Shown here piece after piece: positions 7,628 to 14,741 of a DNA stretch of 21,287 nucleotides (positions within the stretch are counted from its first letter, which is position 1; every line of letters starts with the position of its first letter). The stretch covers positions 1 through 21,287 of the forward strand of contig DASUFH010000110.1 of assembly GCA_036274645.1 (NCBI GenBank), given 5' to 3'. This stretch comes from DASUFH01 sp036274645 (GTDB taxonomy: Bacteria; Acidobacteriota; Terriglobia; 20CM-2-55-15). Position numbers and translations under genes: made by a program. The notes beneath the pieces are model-generated. The model was given only the letters and a program-made list of their open reading frames with translations. It made no database searches and was not told where the DNA came from.

Positions 7628-9297
7628 AGATCGCGCTTGCCCTCCTGCTTCTGGCCCAGGCCGGCGCCGTCACGCGGCCGGGCATCCCGACCGGTATTCA
7701 GGGAATGATTGTTGCCACCGGCGACCCGCCCTTCGCGCTTCCCAACGCGCGCGTGGAACTCACCCGCGTCCAGCCGTCACAGTCCGGCCCGAACGCGGAA
7801 GCCCCAAGAGTAGCGCGCGCCGACGTCAATGGACGGTTCGAGTTTTCCGGCGTCCGGCCCGGCCAGTACCGGCTGAAGGTGACACGCGATCGCTACCTGC
7901 GCAAGGAATACGGTGAAGTGGCGCTGGATGAACCCGGACCGCCCATTACCCTGTCCAATGGACAGCGGCTGGACCTGCGGATCGTCCTCGATCCGGCGCC
8001 CAGTATCTCCGGCCGCATCTCCGACGAACAGGGAGAGGGGGTGCCCAACGCTCTCGTGCGCGCCTATCGCGTCAACTACGACACGCGCGGCTCACGCCGG
8101 ATTACACCGGCGTTTTCCACCGAAACCGATGACCACGGAGAATACCGTCTGTACTGGATCGATCCCGGGGAGTACTACGTCGGCGCGGCCATTGTGCCCG
8201 ATCCGGTGTTCGACAATCCCAATGAAGTCACGCCACCGGACGGATACGCCCCGATGTACTATCCCGGATTGACCGACCCCGCGGGCGTCGAGCCCATCCG
8301 GCTGCGGATCGGCACGGAAGCGGCCGGCATCGATTTCCGGCTGACCCGCGACCCTGAATTCCGCGAACGCCGAGTCACCCTGCGTGGCGACGTCGTCATG
8401 GGACGAACCAACCTGCCCGGCCGATCGCGCATCACGCTCGAACCTCTCGGCGATGTGGCGGCGCTCGTCCCCCGCGACGAATCGACCGAGGCCGACGGAT
8501 CATTCGAAATCCATGAGGTCGAGCCCGGCGACTACATGCTGGTCGCTCAAGCCGTACGCTCCGCGGGTCGCGGCGCCGGCCGGGAAACCGGCTTCGTGCG
8601 CCTGCTCATCCGGAACCAGGATGTGAGCGGCATTCGGATTGTGCCCACAACCGGTACCCGTCTCGAAGGATTACTCACGGTGGAAACGCCGGCAGGCGCG
8701 AGCCGCAATACGCGAGACCTTTCCAGCGCGCGCATCGAATTGCGGCCGGTGGCGGCATCCGTGCCGGTTGCCGTTGGCGACCCGCCACGAGCCGAAGGAG
8801 ACTTCGGTATCGACCGCTTTTACACCGGAAGCGACTACAGCGTTTCGGTTTCCGGCCTCCCCGGCGATCTGTACCTGAAGTCGGCCCGGATCGGCAGCGT
8901 TGACATACTCGACGCCGGAGTCTTCCACCTGAACTTTCAGTCCGCCTCAGACCTGCTCGAAATTGCGCTCGGCGCCGATGGGGGCAGCCTCAAAGGATCC
9001 GTCTACGCCGAAAACAGTAACCGGCCGGTCCCGGGCGCCAGGGTCGTGCTGGCGCCCGACCCGAAACGCCGGAACCGCGCCGAACAATATCGAATGATCG
9101 TGGCGGACGACGTCGGCAACTTCGTCATTCGGGGCATCCCACCAGGCGCCTACAGTCTTTTCGCCTGGAGGCGGATGGAACCCAATGCCTACCTCAACCG
9201 GGACTTTCTCTCCTCTTACGAAGGGGATGGCAGTCCGATTCTGATCCAGGCCGGCGAAAACAAGCCAGCCGGCCTCCGGGTGATCCCGGAACGCTGA
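7624..9297 (+). CDS. Secreted carboxypeptidase-regulatory-like domain protein (second paralogue)
   Basis: The protein has 557 residues and a short signal peptide (KIALALLLLAQAGAV). Its beta-sandwich units resemble those of the gene before it: first unit near 24-98 (ADVNGRFEFSGVRPGQYRL), second near 125-190 (TDDHGEYRLYWIDPGEYYV), another near 248-312 (ADGSFEIHEVEPGDYML) and a last one near 455-530. The last unit, GARVVLAPDPKRRNR...GIPPGAYSLFAW, parallels GAQIVLVPDPRWDTA...GIAPGRYLAFAF of the first protein, so the two arose by tandem duplication. The start ATG overlaps the preceding stop (ATGA), which implies translational coupling. Function is unknown; an extracytoplasmic scaffold or glycan-binding role is plausible but inferred. 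Confidence 0.85.
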   Translation: MKIALALLLLAQAGAVTRPGIPTGIQGMIVATGDPPFALPNARVELTRVQPSQSGPNAEAPRVARADVNGRFEFSGVRPGQYRLKVTRDRYLRKEYGEVALDEPGPPITLSNGQRLDLRIVLDPAPSISGRISDEQGEGVPNALVRAYRVNYDTRGSRRITPAFSTETDDHGEYRLYWIDPGEYYVGAAIVPDPVFDNPNEVTPPDGYAPMYYPGLTDPAGVEPIRLRIGTEAAGIDFRLTRDPEFRERRVTLRGDVVMGRTNLPGRSRITLEPLGDVAALVPRDESTEADGSFEIHEVEPGDYMLVAQAVRSAGRGAGRETGFVRLLIRNQDVSGIRIVPTTGTRLEGLLTVETPAGASRNTRDLSSARIELRPVAASVPVAVGDPPRAEGDFGIDRFYTGSDYSVSVSGLPGDLYLKSARIGSVDILDAGVFHLNFQSASDLLEIALGADGGSLKGSVYAENSNRPVPGARVVLAPDPKRRNRAEQYRMIVADDVGNFVIRGIPPGAYSLFAWRRMEPNAYLNRDFLSSYEGDGSPILIQAGENKPAGLRVIPER

Positions 9298-9298
9298 A

Positions 9299-9381
9299 TA
9301 GGGACGGTCCCCGCTTCTGCTGGGTAAAGCGGACCAGGGCGAGAAATCTGGCCCAGACAGACCGTCCCTAAGAGCAGACGG
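9299..9381. repeat. Inverted-repeat element B
   Basis: Arms TAGGGACGGTC (9299-9309) and GACCGTCCCTA (9360-9370) are perfectly complementary over 11 bp and enclose 50 bp. The right arm is followed by AGAGCAGACGGG, the same tail found next to the GGGCGGTC palindromes although the arm sequence differs. It starts directly after the stop codon of the second paralogue and may also act as a terminator stem, but no T-run follows. Confidence 0.7.
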
Positions 9382-9460
9382 GCACAAAGTCCTAAAAAAC
9401 CTTTCCCCAATCCTTTCAATTTGAATACTATTCACTGGCAAGCAATCCCAGGAGGCGCGC

Positions 9461-10993
9461 ATGAAATCTGTCGTCACCGCATTTGGATTCGTCGCGGTCT
9501 GCCTTGCCAGCCTGCTCGTCAGCGCTGCAGCACAGACTCCGGCTACGACCAAGGTCCGCTTCGATCAAGTTGTCGCCAGCGTGAAGGACCCCAATGGAAT
9601 ACTCGTGGGCAACCTCAGCGCCAAGGACTTTGTCATCGAGGAAGACGGCGTCAAACAGACCCTGGTTGGCTTCGGCGAAGGCGCCGACGCGCCGATGAGT
9701 CTGGCCGTCCTTATCGACATCAACGAGGACATGAACAACTACCTCGGCACGGCGAAGGGAGCGGCGGTTCAGGTCCTGTTCAAGACGTTGACCACGCGCG
9801 ATGAATTCGCCTTGTACAGTTTCGACAGCGACCTGCACATTCTTCAGGATTTCATTCCCGCAACCCCGGACAACGCTGTCAAGATCCAGGACACGCTGAA
9901 AGATCTGAAAGCCAAAGGCCCCACGACCTTCCTCTATAACGTCGTATCGGACACCGTCGCCACGATGAAAAATGCCAAAAATTCACGGCGCGCGCTGGTT
10001 GTCATCACCGAAGCCAGGGATCGCGATGCCGGCGGAATTGGCGCGCTGAAAAACGCAGCGGCCCAATATGGCGTTTCAGTTTACGCAATCGGAATCGGCG
10101 GCACACTCCCGAGCACCAAGGAAGCGGCCGACCTGGCTGCCGGCGCTTTTAACAGCATCCGCACGAACACTTCAGGCCTGCGCGATGTCGGCCTGCAGGA
10201 CGTTTCCGGTGGGCTGCAGAACCGTGGATTTGGTGGCGGCGGATTCGGTGGCGGTGGGTTCGGCGGTGGTGGACTCGGCGGCGGTGGGTTCGGCGGTGGT
10301 GGACTCGGCGGTGGTGGACTCGGCGGCGGCGGGTTCGGTGGACCCGGATTCGGTGGCGGCGGTCTCGGCAACCCCGGGTTCGGTGGCGGTGGCTTCAACA
10401 ATAATGGATTCGGTGGCGGCGGTCTCGGCAACCCCGGATTCGGTGGCGGCGGATTCAACAACAACGGATTCGGTGGCGGTGGCTTCAACAACAACACCCC
10501 CGGATTCGGTGGATTCAACGACAACAACGGTATCGGCGGATTCAACAACCCCGGCGGCCGCCCCGCGGGGGGCCCCGGTGGGCCCGGCGGATTTGGCGGT
10601 TTTGGGATGATGGGATCGAGCGTCGTCCTCCAGAACATGGTCAACGCCGCAACCGGACGGCTGGGAGTGATCAACCTTTCCACATTTGAAACCACTGCCG
10701 GCGCCAACGACACCTGGCAGAACATCACCGGGATGGCGCAGGCCATCAGCCAGGATCTGCGCGCCGAATACACTATCGGTTACTACACGACGAAACCGGG
10801 TTCATACCAGGACCGGAAATTGACGGTGAAGTCCGTTCACGAGGAACTGACGGTAAGCATCGGGCCGCCGCGGCCGCCCGAACCAATCGCGGTCGCGCCG
10901 GCGCCGGCGCCTGAAGCGGCAAAGGCGGCGGACGGCAAAGATAAAGACAAGAACGACAAGACCAAGGACAAGGACAAAAAGTCCAAGAAGTAG
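9461..10993 (+). CDS. Secreted vWFA-family ('VWFA-related Acidobacterial') protein with glycine-rich insertion
   Basis: The 510-residue protein starts at ATG 9461 with AGGAGG 6 nt upstream. It has a Sec signal peptide (residues 1-25, ending SAAAQ). A beta-rich lead-in (31-78: VRFDQVVASVKDPNGILVGNL...FVIEEDGVKQT) is typical of this Acidobacteria family. A vWFA fold follows at about 80-215 (SLAVLIDINEDM, RRALVVITEARDRD, YGVSVYAIGIGG). Residues 256-383 form an insertion of GFGGGG, GLGGGG, NPGFGGGG and FNNNG repeats. The fold then resumes (NAATGRLGVINLSTFE..., DLRAEYTIGYY), and the protein ends with a Pro/Ala stretch and a Lys/Asp tail (492-510). The MIDAS position reads DINED (86-90) instead of DxSxS, so ordinary metal binding is doubtful. 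It is the third plus-strand gene of an exported cluster. Ligand and role are unknown. Confidence 0.88.
   Translation: MKSVVTAFGFVAVCLASLLVSAAAQTPATTKVRFDQVVASVKDPNGILVGNLSAKDFVIEEDGVKQTLVGFGEGADAPMSLAVLIDINEDMNNYLGTAKGAAVQVLFKTLTTRDEFALYSFDSDLHILQDFIPATPDNAVKIQDTLKDLKAKGPTTFLYNVVSDTVATMKNAKNSRRALVVITEARDRDAGGIGALKNAAAQYGVSVYAIGIGGTLPSTKEAADLAAGAFNSIRTNTSGLRDVGLQDVSGGLQNRGFGGGGFGGGGFGGGGLGGGGFGGGGLGGGGLGGGGFGGPGFGGGGLGNPGFGGGGFNNNGFGGGGLGNPGFGGGGFNNNGFGGGGFNNNTPGFGGFNDNNGIGGFNNPGGRPAGGPGGPGGFGGFGMMGSSVVLQNMVNAATGRLGVINLSTFETTAGANDTWQNITGMAQAISQDLRAEYTIGYYTTKPGSYQDRKLTVKSVHEELTVSIGPPRPPEPIAVAPAPAPEAAKAADGKDKDKNDKTKDKDKKSKK
10222..10610 (+). repeat. Intragenic glycine-codon repeat tract
   Basis: Degenerate 15-nt units (GGATTCGGTGGCGGC-like, encoding GFGGG or GLGGG) alternate with units encoding NPGFGGGG and FNNNG. 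The tract lies in frame within the vWFA gene. It also leaves an open frame on the opposite strand encoding Pro-rich sequence, which is a by-product. Such tracts are prone to length change by slippage. Confidence 0.85.
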
Positions 10994-10997
10994 CCTT

Positions 10998-11072
10998 GTT
11001 GTAGGGGCGGTCTATGACCGCCCACAAGCGACCATTCCGACACATCCTGGCGGTCATAGACCGCCCCTGCAG
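10998..11072. repeat. Inverted pair of REP-like palindromes (A4/A5), REPIN-like
   Basis: GTAGGGGCGGTC begins copy A4 (palindrome 11005-11023, loop TAT). Copy A5 in opposite orientation (11048-11066, loop ATA) ends in GACCGCCCCTGCAGG. A spacer of 24 bp separates them. GCAGATCC follows A5, a degenerate form of the GCAGACGG tail. The element begins 4 bp after the stop of the vWFA gene. Confidence 0.8.
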
Positions 11073-11093
11073 GCAGATCCTCAGTCCACGTCA

Positions 11094-11150
11094 GACCATT
11101 CCACATCCTGGCGGTCATAGACGTCATAGACCGCCCCTGCAGGCAGACGC
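11094..11150. repeat. REP-like copy A6 with internal 9-bp duplication
   Basis: This is a second direct copy of the A5 end (CATCCTGGCGGTCATAGAC ... CGCCCCTGCAGGCAGA). In it, GTCATAGAC is repeated in tandem, giving GTCATAGACGTCATAGAC. The copy is followed by GCAGACGCGG. The duplication enlarges the loop of the hairpin and looks like replication slippage. Confidence 0.8.
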
Positions 11151-11169
11151 GGAGGGGAACGGCAGACGG

Positions 11170-11889
11170 TTAGTGCGTCATTGAATAGAGAACGAAATTG
11201 ATACCGAGGCGCAACGCTTCGAAGCTGGGCCGGACAGGATATTGCGGCGTATCGATCATCTCCCAGAAATCGCCGACATCGTTATCGAAGCAGATAATCA
11301 CCGCCAGGTTTCCCTGCGCGTTATTGATACCGAGAAATTGAGCGGGCGCGCCCACGTCGTAAGGCGACTCCACGTAGAGGCTGTCGATGCGGTAAAACGT
11401 ATTCAGAATGCCGTGCGTGTCCGCCATCCTGAACATCTCCCGATCCGGAAACACGCGCTCGAGATTTTCGCGCATGACTGCGAATTGGCGCTCGCCGTCA
11501 AAGTCATCGATCATGACGAACCCGCCGCGATCGACGTACTCCCTGAAGTTTTTCACTTCGGCGTCGGTCAGGGTCATCTGACCCGGTTCGGAGATGTACC
11601 CGAAGGGGTATTTGAAGATCTCATCGCTGTCGATACGCACGATCCGGTACGACATCTTCTCGACATTGATACCGGTCGCCTCGTCCATGATCTGGTTGAG
11701 ATGCTCTTCCGCGTCGGGATAGTCGTGCCACCAGCCTCCGTCGCTGGCGTACTCCCAGCGGGCGAAAACGAACTCCGTCGGCGGCGGCTCGTTATTCGCC
11801 ATGTCTCGGCCCCTCCGGCCAAACTGGGCCGACAGCGCGCCCCCGGCGGTGATGAGCAGGAAGCACGCGATCGCGAAAGCCTTTGGCAT
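11170..11889 (-). CDS. Secreted DUF4159 family protein
   Basis: The 239-residue protein has a signal peptide (residues 1-21, ending ALSAQ). DUF4159 proteins have a class-I glutamine-amidotransferase-like fold without a known reaction. The visible family core is EFVFARWEYASDGGWWHDYPDAEEHLNQ (39-66), then the segment FREYVDRGGFVMIDDFDGE (115-133). The C-terminal part contains the GNLAVIICFDNDVGDFWE stretch (193-210). The exported location fits other members, which often sit near VWA proteins. Here the vWFA gene lies on the opposite strand just beyond the REP-like repeats. The gene's own upstream region is filled by the 33-bp tandem repeats at 11918-12048. The Shine-Dalgarno is weak. Confidence 0.85.
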   Translation of the reverse strand: MPKAFAIACFLLITAGGALSAQFGRRGRDMANNEPPPTEFVFARWEYASDGGWWHDYPDAEEHLNQIMDEATGINVEKMSYRIVRIDSDEIFKYPFGYISEPGQMTLTDAEVKNFREYVDRGGFVMIDDFDGERQFAVMRENLERVFPDREMFRMADTHGILNTFYRIDSLYVESPYDVGAPAQFLGINNAQGNLAVIICFDNDVGDFWEMIDTPQYPVRPSFEALRLGINFVLYSMTH

Positions 11890-11917
11890 GCGCCTATTCT
11901 TCTCAGATCGGCGCCGG

Positions 11918-12048
11918 CGGGCAACAATTAACTGAACGGGAACTTAACAGGGGGCAACAACTAACTGAACGGGAACTTAACAGCGGGCAACAATTAACTG
12001 AACGGGAACTTAACAGCGGGCAACAACTAACTGAACGGGATCCTAACG
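11918..12048. repeat. 33-bp tandem direct repeat, four copies
   Basis: Copies lie at 11918-11950, 11951-11983, 11984-12016 and 12017-12048 (last one slightly diverged). Each contains GGGCAACAA, then TTAACTGAACGGGAAC or CTAACTGAACGGGAAC. Copies 1 and 3 have CAATT, copies 2 and 4 CAACT, so a 66-bp unit was probably duplicated. The array fills the gap between the receiver-like gene, whose stop codon lies inside copy 4, and the start of the DUF4159 gene. There are no spacers between units. Confidence 0.95.
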
Positions 12049-12498
12049 TTCGCTCTCCGCGGCGACCACTTCATGATAAACGCGATAACGCAGTTCAAAG
12101 TCCATCAGGCCACGCTTGAGAATGGCGACCAGACTGGGCAGGTCGGCCAGATTCATCACCTGATGCACGCTTTCGGCAAACGCCTGCATGGCGTCGAGCG
12201 TCTTGAACGACGGGCCGATGAGGCAGACAAACGAATAGCGCCGTTGCGCCATGGGAAGAGAGCGGAGATAGGAGAGGACGCTGTTCGTGCGAAGGGAACT
12301 GCCAGCAAAGGACTCGTGAATGACGATGCAGTCGTAGCGGTTGTACCGCATGCGCTCGATCGCGGTTTCGCCGGTTTCCGCCGCGTGAAACTTGAATCCC
12401 AGATCCCGCATCGCGGTCGCGACCGCGTCGCGCACGGACGGCTCCGCGCAGATCAGGCCGGTTCTGTCGCCCACCTCAAAAAAATCGGTTCTGCTCAT
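12043..12498 (-). CDS. Degenerate receiver-domain (pseudo-receiver) protein in the pilT operon
   Basis: The 151-residue protein has the alternating beta/alpha pattern of a CheY-like receiver: TGLICAEPSVRDAVATAMRDLGF (13-35), YDCIVIHESF (55-64), YSFVCLIG (88-95). The phosphorylation residues are missing. The usual phospho-acceptor Asp position is His61 (IVIHE), the acidic pair is reduced to Glu19, and no Lys of the DxxxKP type is seen at the end of strand 5. It is therefore unlikely to be phosphorylated in the normal way and may act as a binding module. The start ATG 12498 has AAGGA 8 nt upstream, overlapping the stop of the PilU-like gene; the gap is 3 bp. The stop codon falls inside the tandem repeat array. 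The functional link to pilus retraction is inferred from context. Confidence 0.7.
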   Translation of the reverse strand: MSRTDFFEVGDRTGLICAEPSVRDAVATAMRDLGFKFHAAETGETAIERMRYNRYDCIVIHESFAGSSLRTNSVLSYLRSLPMAQRRYSFVCLIGPSFKTLDAMQAFAESVHQVMNLADLPSLVAILKRGLMDFELRYRVYHEVVAAESER

Positions 12499-12501
12499 GC
12501 C

Positions 12502-13665
12502 CTATTTCCTTCGATAACTCAGATCCAGCTTCAGTCCGCCGAGGTCCGTGGTGCTTTCGCCGCGACTCTTCTTGATACGATCGATGCCCCGCGAAACGAC
12601 GCCTTTGGTCGTGCAATACAGCAGGGCGGTTTCTTCGGTAATCTCGCCCCGCTCGTAGAGTTCGAGCATGGCCATGTCGAACGTCCTCCAGCCAAAGGGG
12701 GCCGCGCCCTCGATGATTTCATAGAAGGACTTCCCTTCCGATTCGCCGTGTTCGATGGTGTCCTTGATACGCAGACTGTTGCCCATGATTTCCAGCGCGG
12801 CGACGCGGCCGCCTTCAACCCGGGGAATCAGGCGCTGCGAAACGACCCAGCGAAGGGTCTCGGCCAGGCGGACGCGGATCTGCTGTTCCTCGTCCTGTTC
12901 GAACATACCCACAATACGGTTGATCGTCTGTCCGGCGTTGATCGTGTGCAGCGTGCTGAGCACCAGGTGCCCGGTTTCGGCGGCCGACAGGCCGATTTCA
13001 ACGGTTTCCCGGTCGCGCATTTCACCCACGAGAATCACCTTCGGCGCCTGCCGCATGGCGGACCGCAGGCCGGCCGCGAAGGAACTGAAATCCACGCCCA
13101 TCTCCCGCTGATTGAACGTCGCCCTGTTTGACGGGTGAACGAATTCCACGGGATCTTCCAGGGTGACGATGTGAATCGCCTTGGTGGCGTTCAATTCATT
13201 GAGCAGCGCCGCAAGCGTCGTCGATTTACCGGAGCCCGTGGCGCCCGTCACCAGCACGAGTCCCGTCTTTTCCTTGGCAATGTTGTGAAAGACCGGAGGA
13301 AGATTCAACTGCTCGAGACTCGGAATCTCGGTGGTCAGTTTACGCAGCACGATGGAGTAATGTCCGCGCTGCGTAAAGATGTTCACGCGGAAACGGGCCT
13401 TCTGCCCCACGGTGTAGGAACTGTCGCACGATCCGGTCCGGATCAAGTCCTCCATCAGGCGGCGTGTGCCGCCGATGAGCTGAAGCGCGATCATCTCCGT
13501 CTGAAACGGGGTCAGCTTCTCCACCGGAGGGTCCACGGAAACCGGAACGAGCTCTCCGGAAGATTCCACCTGAAACGGCCGGTCGACGGTCAGGTTCAGA
13601 TCCGAAACGTTGCCGGCGGACTCCAGCATTGTTCCGAGGATGTAGTCGAGTTCCGCCTTCGTCAT
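12502..13665 (-). CDS. PilT/PilU-like type IV pilus retraction ATPase
   Basis: This is a hexameric AAA-type motor protein that acts at the inner-membrane base of type IV pili. In the 387-residue form it shows Walker A GATGSGKS (141-148), Asp box LEDPVEF (169-175), Walker B VILVGEMRDRE (210-220) and His box TGHLVLSTLHT (231-241). It lacks the AIRNLIRE-type C-terminal motif of true PilT and ends with a Ser/Arg-rich tail, which makes it PilU-like. ATG 13665 overlaps the pilT stop (ATGA) and has GGAGGAG 5 nt upstream. A GTG two codons earlier would abut the Shine-Dalgarno and is rejected. PilU-type ATPases usually need PilT to work, consistent with this coupling. Confidence 0.9.
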   Translation of the reverse strand: MTKAELDYILGTMLESAGNVSDLNLTVDRPFQVESSGELVPVSVDPPVEKLTPFQTEMIALQLIGGTRRLMEDLIRTGSCDSSYTVGQKARFRVNIFTQRGHYSIVLRKLTTEIPSLEQLNLPPVFHNIAKEKTGLVLVTGATGSGKSTTLAALLNELNATKAIHIVTLEDPVEFVHPSNRATFNQREMGVDFSSFAAGLRSAMRQAPKVILVGEMRDRETVEIGLSAAETGHLVLSTLHTINAGQTINRIVGMFEQDEEQQIRVRLAETLRWVVSQRLIPRVEGGRVAALEIMGNSLRIKDTIEHGESEGKSFYEIIEGAAPFGWRTFDMAMLELYERGEITEETALLYCTTKGVVSRGIDRIKKSRGESTTDLGGLKLDLSYRRK

Positions 13666-14738
13666 TGCCACTCCTCCGGTGGATTTTTCAGCAGGGGCCG
13701 GAACTTGGTCTTGTCGATGGCGCGGTCGTAAGCGTCCTCCGGACTGATCATTTTCTTGTTGAGCAGGTCCATGATGGCGTCATCCAGCGTCTGCATGCCG
13801 TGCTTCTTGCCCACCTGCAGCATGCCGGGGATCTGAAACGTCTTGGCTTCGCGAATCAGGTTCGCGATGGCGGGCGTCACCACGAGGATCTCCAGCGCGG
13901 CCACCCGGCCCTTGACGTCCGTGCGTTTCAACAGATTCTGCGCAACCACGCCCTTGAGTCCTTCCGAAAGCGTATTCCGGATCTGGTTCTGCTGCGCGGC
14001 GGGAAACACGTCGATGACACGATCGATCGTTTTCGCGGCGCTCGGCGTGTGCAGCGTGCCGAACACGAGGTGACCCGTCGCGGCCGCGGTGAGCGCCAGT
14101 TCGATGGTTTCCAGATCTCGCAATTCGCCGACCAGAATGATGTCGGGATCCTCGCGCAGCGCGCCGCGCAGAGCCGACGCGAACGTCTTGGTGTGCAGGC
14201 CCACTTCGCGGTGATTGACCAGACAACCCTGGCTCTGGTGGACGAATTCGATCGGGTCCTCGATCGTGATGATATGGTCGCGGCGCTCCTTGTTCGCATA
14301 ATCGAGGATGGCCGCCAGCGTGGTGGATTTACCGCTGCCCGTCGGTCCGGTCACGAGGACCAGCCCCTTGTGCAGCATGGCAAATTTCTTGAGAATCGGG
14401 GGCAGCCCCAGCTGATCCGCCGTCAGTACCTTGGAAGGAATCTGCCGGAAGACCGCCGCCACTCCATTTTTTTGATTGAAGAAGTTGGCGCGGAAGCGCC
14501 CGACATCGGGGATTTCGTAACCGAAGTCGATGTCACCGGTTTCTTCGAAGACCTTGATCTTGTACTCGGGAGCAATCTCGTAGAGCATCGACTTCAGATC
14601 GTCGCTCTCGAGGTCCTTGTACTTGACGCGCTCCAGTTCGCCCCGCACCCGCAGGATCGGCTGCGATCCCGCGGCCAGGTGCAGATCCGAAGCGCCGGTT
14701 TCCATCATCAGATTGAAGAACGCGTCGATTCTGGCCAT
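13662..14738 (-). CDS. pilT: Type IV pilus twitching motility retraction ATPase PilT
   Basis: PilT hydrolyses ATP to depolymerise pilin and retract the pilus. The 358-residue protein has the usual length and all motifs: an N-terminal PAS-like domain (SDLHLAAGSQPILRVRG, 17-33), Walker A GPTGSGKS (131-138), Asp box TIEDPIEF (158-165), Walker B DIILVGELRDLE (199-210), His box TGHLVFGTLHT (221-231) and the retraction-specific block AIANLIREAKTFQIP (290-304), followed by HGMQTLDDA. It is first of three coupled genes (pilT, PilU-like, pseudo-receiver). No pilin or assembly genes lie in the window. The start codon has no Shine-Dalgarno; a 19-nt hairpin stands 3 nt upstream instead. Confidence 0.95.
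   Translation of the reverse strand: MARIDAFFNLMMETGASDLHLAAGSQPILRVRGELERVKYKDLESDDLKSMLYEIAPEYKIKVFEETGDIDFGYEIPDVGRFRANFFNQKNGVAAVFRQIPSKVLTADQLGLPPILKKFAMLHKGLVLVTGPTGSGKSTTLAAILDYANKERRDHIITIEDPIEFVHQSQGCLVNHREVGLHTKTFASALRGALREDPDIILVGELRDLETIELALTAAATGHLVFGTLHTPSAAKTIDRVIDVFPAAQQNQIRNTLSEGLKGVVAQNLLKRTDVKGRVAALEILVVTPAIANLIREAKTFQIPGMLQVGKKHGMQTLDDAIMDLLNKKMISPEDAYDRAIDKTKFRPLLKNPPEEWQ
13671..13677 (-). promoter_or_regulatory. Shine-Dalgarno fixing the PilU-like start
   Basis: GGAGGAG on the minus strand lies within the last codons of pilT, 5 nt before ATG 13665. It directly abuts the alternative GTG at 13671, which makes that start unlikely. Confidence 0.7.
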
Positions 14739-14741
14739 AGC

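Noticed and set aside
7326..7916. Plus-strand frame overlapping the two carboxypeptidase-like genes
   Set aside because: Arg/Ser-rich shadow frame, out of phase with two strongly supported secreted proteins.
10081..10773. Proline-rich minus-strand open frame opposite the Gly-rich tract
   Set aside because: The PPPPNP repeats are simply the complement of glycine codons in the vWFA gene. No start signal or independent evidence supports it.
11918..12048. CRISPR array
   Set aside because: The 33-bp units are contiguous with no spacers, and no cas genes are present.
11883..12119. Short plus-strand protein with an 11-residue repeat GQQLTERELNS
   Set aside because: It is a by-product of a 33-bp period. 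It overlaps two minus-strand genes at its ends and has no ribosome binding site.
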